A stretch of DNA of 64,000 nucleotides from NCBI GenBank assembly GCA_963970005.1, contig CAXAMN010022840.1, positions 513,213-577,212 on the forward strand, written 5' to 3'. How positions within the stretch are numbered: position 1 is the stretch's first letter; each line of letters begins with the position of its first letter. This document shows, one piece after another, positions 45,801 to 54,800 of this stretch. This stretch comes from Durusdinium trenchii. Taxonomy: Eukaryota > Sar > Dinophyceae > Suessiales > Symbiodiniaceae. The translations under genes were made by a program, and so were the position numbers. Below the pieces are notes generated by a model. The model worked only from the letters and a program-made list of their open reading frames with translations. It made no database searches and was not told the DNA's origin.

Positions 45801-48800
45801 GATGTTTACAGCTGTTGGTGTGTTGTGTGGGTGTGATTGTGGTTGTGGTGCGGTTGTTGTTTGTTCCCCATCATGTTCCTAAATGTTTGTGGTGATCAGC
45901 GATCAGACACAAAAGAAACCGGATATATTTTATGCAGGGATCTCTAGCAACATATGGTGAGAAGCAGTTCCCTTGAATCCTGTAAAGTACACAAAGGTTA
46001 TCTCCTCCAAGCTCCATCTTGCAGTCCAAATGTTTCTAGAAACAGGCCCCCCTCATTCATCTTGAGTTACAGTTACCGGATGCGGCGCCAGCTGGGAAGA
46101 CGCCCATGCACGTGCCCCACTCAGTAGTGGACCACCTGTTTGGCAACATCGGTCATGCAGCTGAGGGTCTCATGGGCGCGGACGCTGCATGCCGCGTCCT
46201 CCTCTCAGGAGCCTGAAGAGCTGGAGGAGGAGAATGGACCTTGTGGCCTGAAGAGATGCGGACCCGACATGGCTGGGGATGGAATCGCACCACGCGCGTT
46301 TGGGTGAGTTAAACATTCTAAAACTGAAAAAGGACCGACTGTTTAGTAGGAACATTGTCTTCCATGCAGTCGTCCGTGTTTTACTTGTTTTGAGTTATAA
46401 GGTTCTATATTGCTATATCTTCAACTAGGTAAAATATGTCACTGTGTATGGACGTGTTGACACCATTTCCATGGAATCTACAGTCACCTGGAGTTCTTGT
46501 TTGTGTCTTGCATAGGGGTGCAAACGCCTGGGTCATCTTCGGATGGGTCATCCCACCAATGGTCAGCGTAGCGTAGTCGCTACGGGAGGTGCCAAGTGAA
46601 TGGGATGTTCCGAGGAGTCGACGACATGAGGTGCGATAGGACATGACGATTGGTCCCAGGTCCCAGGTCACATGGATTTCGATCTGGAGATGTAGCTTTG
46701 GATTCTGGCAACCTTCTCAAAATAGCTTCCACCGACCCAAACTACAATTCAGCTCAGCATGGTTGCTTCTTTTTGTTCCTGTCCTTTCTTTCATATCCCA
46801 TTCACATCGTTCACGCCTTTTCGCGTTTTAGAAATAGCTTTGGGGTATTGGATTTAGCTTCCTATAGCTTCCCTTGCGAAGAACTTGGAACCGCGCCGTT
46901 CGCGAGGTGGGTGTTGTTATGACATCGAAGAGGCACCGGATCCTTCCGAGCGCTTTATGCGACCGCCCGATGGCTCCAAGCTGGCTCGGCAAGTGCAGAA
47001 GAGACTGGCGGGGTGGCACAACTCCTTAAGCTTTCAAGAGATCTTTGCCTGAGTCTTTTGATTGTGGTTGCAATCATGTCCTTTCTTTGGGGACATGTTC
47101 TTGTGAGACAGTGTGGTTGTGTTGCTATTTGTGTTTCTTTAGTTCTTGAATGTTCTTCAGAGCATTAAACTTATGACCCTTAAAAGAACAACTTTACCAA
47201 GAAAGTACTCGGCTAGACCAGATGTAAGAGATTGTAAGAGAATTCATGCAACACTGTAAATATGTTGTTTGGTTTTCTTATCATCGTTATTGTTTATGTT
47301 GTTTTGGACAAGGTGCCAAACTCAAGCAGCAGTTATATACGTTTGTGTCATTTTTTGGGGAGCTCTTCTCACTTAAACAGACAGAATTTGTTGTTGTTTC
47401 TGCTGGTGTGTTTCCTCTCCTGTTGTTAGTTACTGTTAGTTAGTTCTTCTTCAATTTAATCAGCTCGTCATTGCTGTCGCAGACAACTTGTATGTATAGA
47501 CATATGCATATGTGCATACAGTGTTGTTTCTTTTGCTATTCGCCTCGCCTTTCACAATGTCTTCTTGGCCTCAACAAGGCTCGTTTATTGCTCCTGCGTT
47601 TTGTTCTTTCTATTGTTCCTGTCTCCTGTGGAAGCTTTTCCTAGTCTACGCAGACTGTTCTTGTTTGGTAGTTGTCAACATTTTGCAGAGCTTTGCATGT
47701 TTCCAAGCATGCACGTGAATAATATTTGAGAGTTATCAGCAAACTGCATCAATCAAAACTAACGGAGTTGGGTCAGGATTGATTTCTCCTAGTCTTGCCC
47801 ATCACCCCTAGTAGACTTGCCAGTCCTTGACTAGGTACTCCTCTTCGTCAATAACTAATTGTTGTTTCTTGATCAGTGTGCCGAATTCGTAGGCTTTTCC
47901 TGCCAAAAGGAAATGATATTCATCATCCCGTTGTCCTTTTCTGATATACTGTATATAATATATAACACATGAAGCCCAGTTCTGCGTAGATCGGACAAAT
48001 TAGGGAAAGGCAAAGCAAATTATATAGACGAGGGAAACTCTTTAAAGACAAAAACTCCCAGAGTCATGATGATGAAAGATGGACAAAGTCCCACTTTCCT
48101 CAATGGTGGACCCTCACCATGTGCATGTTGCATATACTTTGCACGTGCTTAGCTTTGAGATTGCTTGGCACCTATCAAGCACTTGGCTGTATTGGCCAAT
48201 TCATTTGCACCACTTTGTGACAACTACCCCCGCACGGCCGCACGGCAGCCAAAACCAAGAAAACATACCCAAGCCCAAGCCTTGGTTTGGGCCAGACTGG
48301 GTCATAGGTTTGCTTTTTGGCTTTGTGAATTCTGACAACTTTGTTGTTGGTTCTATGTCCAGATGTTACTCTTTTGGTGGTTGGGGGCAGTCTGACCCGT
48401 TTTGCTATGCGTAGCAGATGCTTATCCAGATGGTCAGATGTGAGGCCACATGTATTTCTGTCTTTGCTGCATGTTCACGGATGATACAGTACCCCTGGAT
48501 GTTCATTGCAAAGCTCCTGCGACCTAAAATATTACCATAGCTACCATCGAGGCACCGGATACATATACATATATACACCTGTGATTATAAATGCGTGAAG
48601 GGTGGTGTGTGTGTGTGTGCGTGCTGTAATGTGTTGCCGGGGTTCCGCTTCCTTGTTCTCTTGGGGGAAGCCTCATTTTGACCTTCTCCACAGGTCAGCA
48701 GACATGACCAGCAGGCCCAAGTCTTTTGGAAAGAACCAGGCATAACATCGACCAATGTTCAACATGGGTCAGACCAATTTTCCACATGGGTCAGAACCTT

Positions 48801-51102
48801 CTATGTCCACATGGTTAATTTTCTTCATGAGGTGCCCACACCCCCTTGTCCAATTTTTGAGTCGTTCTGTCTCGGTGAGCCAATCGGTGCCGTTCCCTTC
48901 CGCCTTTCGGTGTCCAACCGGTTGACGGAGCTACGTTATCTTCCACTCTTTTCACCGTGCCTGGTGGTTGACTTGGGGGTGGTCAACGGAGCCAGCTGAA
49001 GGCTGGCCATGCTGCGGGTTTTTCGGTGGTTTCCAACTCAAACCAGTTGAGTTCCAAATTCTCGGCTTTTTGTCAGCTTCCCGTCAGTTTTGGGATGGGA
49101 AACCTGACTGTTGTGGAGGGAACCTGTATGGTGATTCTATGGGACATCCTGTTGGAAAGCATTGGACAGACAGAGCCTGTTTTGGAAAGTATCGCGAGCC
49201 TGAGGAAAGCCAAGCTTCACATGGCACGTGCCTTGATTATGAACCCCGAGATTCTAATACTGGAGAAGCCATTGATGAATGTGGATGAACGGGAATCTTG
49301 GATGGCTTTGGGTTCAACGGCTTGCGGGTTCAAACGCACACTGCATGAGAGCATCCGAGAGCTCCTGTCCGAGAAAAACAGAGTTGTGATAGAGTTGTGA
49401 CAAACGTCTGGAAACAAAGCATCGTCGTCATCATCATCATCATCATCATCGAGATCGAGATTCATGAAGTGACAGGTTTCTTATATGATGATGGAATGAC
49501 CAGTCAGAATTGATGCCAGCTATGAACGTGCTCTAAAGGACCAGAGAAAACGTGGCAGCGTCCTACTCGGACCTATCGATGGCCTCCAACCTAATAGCTT
49601 CCAATCTAACTGCAATGGGCTCCAACCCAGAAGCGATGGCCTCCCTTCCACCCACAATCTAAGCCTATCATTCTTTGGCCTTCAAGCCACAATCTAAGAA
49701 AACCATGAGTGCTGTGAAGCGTGTTGAACAGGACTACATCCCAGCAAACGTGCACAGCCCCAAACAAAGGTGAAGGAAAGCATGCTCAAATCCCTCCTTG
49801 GGGGGTTTCATGTTGCACCAAGTGCAAATTATTGAAAGCCAACGTTTTCCCACCATAATTAGCCTGCCATTTGCGTGTATCACATTGGCATTGGCTTTCT
49901 TACTTGAGGGAGATTCGCAGATGATTGCAGATGCGTTCCAAGGCCCCAAGTGTCCAAGGATTCAATCCAGAAATCCTGCGAACATTCGGCTGCAGTTCGG
50001 GCGAATTCTGCGCCCCAAAAAGACCAGTATTGCCTTGTTCCTAGTAGCGATGCCCTTTGCTGCTAGTAGCGTCCTTGCTCCTAGAGCGTCCTTGCTCCTA
50101 GTAGTACGGCCAGGAGCCCCCTAGTAGCGTCCTTGCTCCTAGTAGTACGGCCAAGAGCCCCTAGTAGCGTCCTTGCTCCTAGTAGTACGGCCAGGAGCCC
50201 CCAGTAGCGTCCTTGCTCCTAGTAGTACGGCCAGGGAGCCCCTAGTAGCGTCCTTGCTCCTAGCAGTACGGCCAGGAGCCCCTAGTAGCGTCCTTGCTCC
50301 TAGTAGTACGGCCAGGAGCCCCTAGTAGTGTCCTTGCTCCTAGTAGTACGGCCAGGAGCCCCTAGTAGCGTCCTTGCTCCTAGTAGCAGGGTGAACTCTC
50401 CAACCCTTTTGGGCCGGAACCCTCGTTGTGCGAGGAATCTGAAAATGTCATGGCAGTGCTCCGTGCCACGGCTGTGGGGCGAGCGAATCGAGGGGACCGG
50501 TGAAGCACATGGCATGCGGTCGAAATGTGTCAAGTTCGTGAATCCCAAGTCTCCAATGCTCCAAGTCTTCAATACTCCAATGCCAGGTATGAAAAGACAT
50601 AGAAAACCTCACTTTCGCGGCATCCAAATACCTGCTTAAACAATGCATTGGAGCCGTACGCCGGAGTGATTCAACATGTGATTTGGTCCAAGCACGGGTA
50701 GGATAGGTGGTTTTCAGAATCCTAAACCATAGGTTTGATGCTTTAGAAATGGTTTGTACTTTGGCACGTAGTTGTTTGACATAAACACTCCATGAAGGCC
50801 AATTTGGCCTACCTTCACCAAACATCACTAAATCATCCTGGCATACACGGAGCATCTAGGATACAACGAATTAAAAGAGCCTCTATTGTGTCCAGTGAAC
50901 TTACATCAACCAAAGCTCCTCATCCGAAACACCCAAGCTCCTCATCCGCGGTCACCGTTCCCTTCGCACCGGCTCTGAGCAAGGCGAGTATGTGTCCAAC
51001 CGTGGCGTCGCGATGCCAGCAGAGGAGCGCGACGGTCGGAGGCCGAGGACTTGCTTTTTGAGCGTCGAGCGCTCCACGGAAATTCTGGTGGATGCAATTT
51101 GG
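31334..51102 (+). CDS. Gene B: paralogue of gene A, Calx-beta/ABC fusion
   Basis: Coding exons: 31334-31378, 32058-32103, 34571-34609, 35207-35316, 35650-35992, 36362-36472, 36965-37072, 37506-37595, 38219-38303, 38494-38516, 39078-39195, 39401 to about 39501, 39888-39924, 40107-40205, 40636-40715, 40887-40938, 41614-41724, 42915-42940, 43325-43372, 44304-44358, 44902-44984, 45600-45758, 46882-47037, about 49200-49286 and 50984-51102. Phase is kept at the junctions I could fix. Protein order equals gene A. Total coding found is about 2.3 kb, with one exon missing before 32058 as in A, a possible gap between 49286 and 50984, and the 3' end (after VDAIW) not found. The span is about 1.7 times gene A because B has more and longer introns. 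No internal stop was seen in the exons, so it is probably functional. Confidence 0.75.
32058..34609 (+). CDS. Gene B exons 2a and 2b: split equivalent of gene A exon 2
   Basis: Exon 32058-32103 encodes PLNDGSFSPLPDELA. Exon 34571-34609 encodes DIVQFASAIFVAN. Gene A has these in one exon. The 2.5-kb B-specific intron starts GCA|GATCAG and ends GGCAG|GAC, and contains the triplet arrays and the 10-N gap. Upstream of 32058 the frame stays open (TYDIYGVSDPPPR), so the first of the two may start earlier. Confidence 0.6.
32442..32720. repeat. Imperfect GCT/TGCTTGC array, block 1
   Basis: Irregular TGCTGCTTGC and CATGCTTG units fill the block. A roughly 50-bp motif (gcatgcttggtgctgctgga, continuing to cttggctgcttgctgg) recurs in block 2 at 33650-33690, linking the two arrays. 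The Leu/Cys-rich plus-strand frame at 32363-32725 comes from the repeat. Confidence 0.85.
32986..33075. other. 10-N gap flanked by identical 40-bp copies
   Basis: The 40 bases before the ten N at 33026-33035 (from GACGGAGTCTTCGG to TTCGCATGCAACC) are repeated exactly after them. This is what results when two contig ends that overlap are joined by a placeholder gap rather than merged. The duplication is probably not real. Confidence 0.85.
33264..34290. repeat. GCT triplet array, block 2, about 1 kb
   Basis: Hundreds of GCT triplets broken by GGGTAGCTGCT and TTGGTAGCTGCT units, each 12 to 30 bases apart. The regular TAG on the plus strand closes that frame; the minus strand reads low-complexity Gln, Ala and Ser. 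It lies inside gene B's intron before 34571, so it is most likely an expanded intronic repeat and not a protein. Confidence 0.9.
35207..36472 (+). CDS. Gene B exons 3-4: Calx-beta domain and first membrane segment
   Basis: Exons 35207-35316, 35650-35992 and 36362-36472. They encode EGEAFTVSIMRLGRLEGEV, RTEESSGKAGQRYE, HVEGQLVFPSG and VKVIDQDSFP, then WFTLTSSVYMVNVVF and IPEDPAKTAQ. From VFPSGVYEQR through to QDSFPSSYYAE the sequence is almost identical to gene A at DNA level, so this block is young or homogenised by gene conversion. The first intron lies seven codons downstream of its gene A counterpart, and the second (35993-36361) is absent from gene A. Confidence 0.8.
36965..39195 (+). CDS. 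Gene B exons 5-8: exporter transmembrane region, first half
   Basis: Exons 36965-37072, 37506-37595, 38219-38303, 38494-38516 and 39078-39195. They encode VIGLLYVLSPLLLHVWKVV, VMRKYMNFSDESREAVTQ, LAGGISEVSALLETLGKL, NPDMTWA and VVTMPGVMLLWSVIRDSEL. Introns 37596-38218 and 38304-38493 have no counterpart in gene A, while the gene A intron at K|LVML is missing here. The intron at 37596 starts GA, the one at 38304 GC and the one at 38517 GA. Confidence 0.75.
39401..40715 (+). CDS. Gene B exons 9-11: exporter transmembrane region, second half
   Basis: Exons 39401 to about 39501, 39888-39924, 40107-40205 and 40636-40715. They encode IIAHYFQRPTMNEKFAAR, ERLYKMNSEFFFS, WLGPLFVGLYMAFYSPLVL with GTFLATIS, and VFKEVSSNFEDGYSGLKKV. 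The 182-bp intron 39925-40106 interrupts S|WL, where gene A is continuous. The end of the first exon is uncertain: phase favours PA|GCGTGG, although the homology continues a few codons further. Confidence 0.7.
40887..44358 (+). CDS. Gene B exons 12-15: linker and NBD start with Walker A
   Basis: Exons 40887-40938, 41614-41724, 42915-42940, 43325-43372 and 44304-44358. They encode VDLTVFLNRKTDVPLLK, FVDYRVEETIQRRRQL with DFRTDLIPIR, LENIGLQL, DGQRHLFREINLTAAQ and GKLVAVKGPAGSGKSKLL. GPAGSGKS is an intact Walker A. The 1.2-kb intron 41725-42914 is B-specific. The strand before Walker A is more diverged from gene A than the rest. Confidence 0.75.
44902..47037 (+). CDS. Gene B exons 16-18: NBD Q-loop and helical subdomain
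   Basis: Exons 44902-44984, 45600-45758 and 46882-47037. They encode MLAGDASPSCGTVLIPSH and LRFVFVTHQ, VFIMDTTPLQNLFFGDPDQ with ERHRMLWILDKLQM, and GGCCYDIEE with SERFMRPPDGSK and LAGWHNSLSFQ. The intron 44985-45599 splits the Q-loop stretch, where gene A is continuous, and contains the TACA microsatellite and 10-N gap. The gene A intron at PE|ERHRM is absent here. Confidence 0.75.
45032..45130. repeat. AT and TACA microsatellites with 10-N gap
   Basis: An AT run ends at the ten N (45058-45067) and a TACA run follows, then CT repeats to about 45152. The assembler probably could not bridge the simple repeat. Tyr/Met/Cys-rich frames here are artefacts. Confidence 0.9.
46062..46212 (+). CDS. 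Possible extra exon within a gene B intron
   Basis: A 150-base stretch stays open with balanced composition and reads SVVDHLFGNIGHAAEGLMG followed by ADAACRVLLSG before TGA. It lies between the B exons ending 45758 and starting 46882. The matching gene A intron shows no similar stretch. It may be a B-specific or alternative exon, an exon of an inserted sequence, or chance; no family was recognised. Confidence 0.3.
47038..49199. other. Long gene B intron without recognised content
   Basis: About 2.1 kb between the LAGWHNSLSFQ exon and the KLHMARAL exon. Open frames at 47246-47443 and 48079-48414 have no domain and no gene A counterpart. A (GT)n tract lies near 48606-48622. The missing NBD signature region, if it exists, would have to be encoded in this interval or the corresponding gene A interval 26005-26353; I saw no LSGGQ-like peptide in either. 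Confidence 0.5.
49200..51102 (+). CDS. Gene B exons 19-20: degenerate Walker B and H-loop
   Basis: Exon about 49200-49286 encodes LRKAKLHMARALIMNPE, then ILILEKPLMNVD; the frame is open upstream from 49026, so the start is unsure. Exon 50984-51102 encodes EYVSNRGVAMPAEERD, RPRTCFLSVERSTE and VDAIW. As in gene A, the Walker B acidic pair reads Glu-Lys and the H-loop position reads Glu. Sequence after 49286 (HESIRELLSEKNR, to 49398) is helical and may be a further exon. The exon carrying the counterpart of HFEDGQ was not found. Confidence 0.65.
50041..50393. repeat. 40-bp tandem repeat, about eight units, in a gene B intron
   Basis: Unit CTAGTAGCGTCCTTGCTCCT followed by AGTAGTACGGCCAGGAGCCC. 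Full units start near 50121, 50161, 50201, 50242, 50282, 50322 and 50362; a shortened one precedes them. Within each unit GCTCCT pairs with AGGAGC, a potential stem. Related single copies appear at 31553-31612 and, inverted, at 7905-7955. Confidence 0.9.
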
Positions 51103-51788
51103 GAGACTTGGAGAGGTGGTCATGGGCAGCAGGTTAGGTCGGGCCAGTGGGGGGTGAGTTTGGTTCAGTGGGTTTATGGCAAGTGGCGAGTAATTAATAC
51201 TATATGCTGGTTCCTACGCACTGTTTAGCAAAAGCTTTCCTTCGGGAGCTCGTAGCTTTAGTTGGGCCTCTAGCAGTCTTGGGTTTGGGGGTTCCTTGGT
51301 TGGGCATCGAACGAGTACAAAGGTTCTTATATGTCCTCAAATGACCATGGACCAATCCCGTCCCAAACTAATTATATACACCAAAATGTATATGGTATGT
51401 TACAGTTATCATCATAGTTTGTGTGATTTTTCACGGAATGTTCACCATTCACCAGAAATACAGCACGACTGAAGAGCAAACACCTGCGCTGCCGACAGTG
51501 AACTTGCAAAGTTGGGATCCGGTGAGCATGCTTGGCTACAAGTGCTAGCTGAGCACTGGACTTGGTCCTTGGAACTGGAGCTACAAAGCTGATATCCTCC
51601 GCAGCTGCTTAGGAACTTTTGGCACCAATGCTAGAAAGACTAACCTACCTTCCAAGCACCGGATGTTGGTAAATAGAACGCCCTCACAAGCTGCGTAGTG
51701 TAAGGCCCTTAAGGCCAAGGGTGAGTGAGGCATACTTCGTCATACCTCAGGAAACCTTCGTTTGATACGTCAGCTCAGGAGTTTAAAA

Positions 51789-51881
51789 ATGGCCGCTGTC
51801 TCTTGGACTGAGCGAACCCTTTCCGCAGCAGCCGGGTTCTTGGACAACCCTTTGCGATGTCAGGACCCTATATCCTACCAG
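51789..51881 (+). CDS. Gene C candidate first exon
   Basis: ATG in AAAATGGC, 31 codons in phase 0, donor CAG|GTGCGA. The peptide begins MAAVSWTERTLSAAAGFL. It follows the end of gene B by about 0.7 kb. Assignment to gene C rests on strand, position and phase only. Confidence 0.4.
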
Positions 51882-54800
51882 GTGCGAATACTCAATGGCC
51901 TTATCCATTCACTATAGTATAGTAAAGTTTATAGTTTATATATTGAATGGTGTTGCTCTTTTGAGCTTTGTGATGCAGAATAAGTTAGTGGAATTTAGGA
52001 TGGCAAACAGCATCAAATAGCTAAGCTAGACCAAGGGTTGCCTGAGCAGTTTTGACACGAACACCACTGTGTTTACCTTAAGCCCCCTTCAAACAAACCC
52101 AGGAGCCATACATTCGGGACCCGGACCGAACGTCACTGGTACCCGGACGTCGCTAAGGGTGTGGTGCCCCATCTATGAAGATCACCTGCGATTGGACGGG
52201 CTAGCGAGAAACCGGCCCCGAACACAATGACTTTTGATACCCAAAGATGATTTTTGTGCAATCATTGATATTCCGCGGTCCGCGCCACCCGAGAAAAGAA
52301 GGCACACGCACACGCACGCACGCACGCACACACACAAATGCAGGTTGTTGAAAAGCACATACAGCAGAAAAGAACTCCTAAGCACATACAGCATACGTAC
52401 CCACATTAGCATGCTTTAGCCGCATCCTGAATCCAAGCTTCCTGGTCCCATCGCTTTCTCCGAGGCCAAGAGGCTCCAGCGCAGCCCAAGAAGGGCGGTG
52501 CCAAGGCGGAGGCGAAGGCATGGTCCACGAGCCGTCCACGAACAGTGACGCTGAATGTGGCGAGCTGATGGATGGCCGAGGGTGTTTAAAGATGGATGGG
52601 ACGATGGTTGAGGAAAGAAGGTGTTTTTGTAATATGGCACCTCTCTCTCTCTATCTATATATATATATGTTGGTCACGTTCGAAGAGAACCAAGAAGATC
52701 ATGTGGCCAGATGTAAAGGTTCAGTCTGGTTCAGTGTTGTTTTGGTTTATTTAGTTGGCTGAAGGAACTAGGAGACCTGGTGGATTGCCAACAAGGTGCA
52801 CTACCACCCTGCATCCCAACCATACGTCCCATCTCGTCTCACCCAAAGGTTGGTGGATCTGCGATTTCAGAGTGTTGGTGATCGCCCAGGGCGTTCGGAA
52901 ATCCTGAAGAGTGGTACGTTAAAGTTCCTGATGGTGGATTAGAGGACCTATATAGGGACGGTGATCCACCTTGGGCGACGTCAATGATCAGCGGAATCCT
53001 GGTCCAACTGATGCATAGGTTTGTCAACAAAGAGGGTTCACCAGTCTTGCAGTTGTTGAGGGAGTCTAGGTTTGATGGTCCTCGGCAAGGAATGGCAAGA
53101 GCTAACAAACCCAGAACATGTCGAACATGTAACATTACATGTTTGACCCTCAGAAGGCAGGAAATTGTAAGTTGCAAGTGGCCTCCTCCCTCCTCACTAA
53201 TTTGTGGCGATCATAAACCTATGGACCCACTTCCTTTTTCTTTCCTTCCCTCTCCCTCTTGCTTTCGCTCTCTCTCTCTCTCTCTTGTTCCTTCCCGTTT
53301 GGAAGGGTATAGTAGTTGATGGGAGTTTATGCCTTTTAATACATCCTAATACCGATACAGTGCATTGGAGACCACTGGAAGTCCCGGTAACAGTACGTAC
53401 TTACTCCACGCCCAGGAAAACACAAGCAGTTCCACTTGCAACCTGCAGATTCAACGGTTGGTAGAGGATCCACTGGAGCTGAAGCGAGGATCCACTGGAG
53501 CTGAAGCGTTGTGGCAATGTCCACTTCGAAGCTGTCCAGCCGGGTGTGAAGCCGTCGGTGGCCATTCGGAGAAAAGACAAAAAAACGGCACGACTCCCGC
53601 GTTGAAGCACGGTGCATTCATTGAGATCCGGGGGTAGATCCGGGGTGGACCAACGGAGGCGAGCAGATCGCCCCCTGATCGGACAAGGATGACTTGGGTG
53701 TTTTCTTTTTGGGGGGGGAAGCTGGAACATAGTTGGCTTTTGACTACAGTGTTATTAGTGGTTGATATATGGCACCAAACTGACTGACCCCTCTTTTGTT
53801 CCTAAAAGGACATCCTTGAGCTGGCATGGTTCACCGTTGACAGAGCAGATGACCGAGTTGCTGCCCGTTATTTATGGTTTCTTTTAGGCATCCTGCAGAG
53901 TTCAGTTTTTTGAGATCGATTGGTGGCATGTCCCAAGACCAGCTCCGGGCTGCTTGGCACAAGAGGTCTGTTTGTAGAGGTCAGTTTGTCAGTGCAGACC
54001 AGGAATTCATGACGTTTCCAGATGGATCAGCCCAGAATCCACAAAGCGACGGGTAAATGAGCCGCGCTTGCATTGCTGTCGTCCCTGAAATTGTGGAGCA
54101 CAGCCGATCAGGTCGGTGCATCTCCGTAAAGGAGGCGGAGGCCATCGCAAGTAGGTTGGAGGCGATGGTGAACTGATCGGAGCTACACTGAGCCGATCGG
54201 GTACTTTCTTCCTTTCTTCACCTTTGCCAGCCCCGGATGCTCAGGGCCCTCCACCGGCCCTCCAGGGCTATCCTATGACTGAGGTGCCTGAGATAGAGGA
54301 GACCAAGATAGCAGAGCTGCAAGCTGAGGTTGAGAAAGTCACTGGGCACATATATGGAAAGAGTATATGAGAGAGAGTTGAAATTGAACCCACAGGTGGC
54401 ATCCTTATTGCGTACCCTCCCTCCAACAAATACCTACCCTGTCAGCGGCTAACTGCTGATCTTTGACCTTTTAGAGTGTTTGTCGGGAATGTTGCAGGCA
54501 TTTCTGGCGCGACATCTCTTCACTGTTGCATACTGGTGCCACAGTCACACCTTGAATGGCGATGGGAGCGGAATGTCAACAGCACATTTAGCCACCGATC
54601 CAAGGCTAAAAAGGAAGTGGAGAGAGAAGCGCAGGCACTCAGAACACTTGGGGCATACGGTTGTCAATAGGAACGCAAAATTTGACCAAACTTGGAAGCT
54701 TGGCAATACATACATATAATAAATATATATATATGCGCAATTGGCATAATTGCTAATTGAATGCTGGTTGTTACCGGCTATCGAAAATGAGAGTGGTCGA

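Noticed and set aside
50041..50393. Possible CRISPR array
   Set aside because: Units are contiguous 40-bp repeats with no unique spacers, in a eukaryotic intron.
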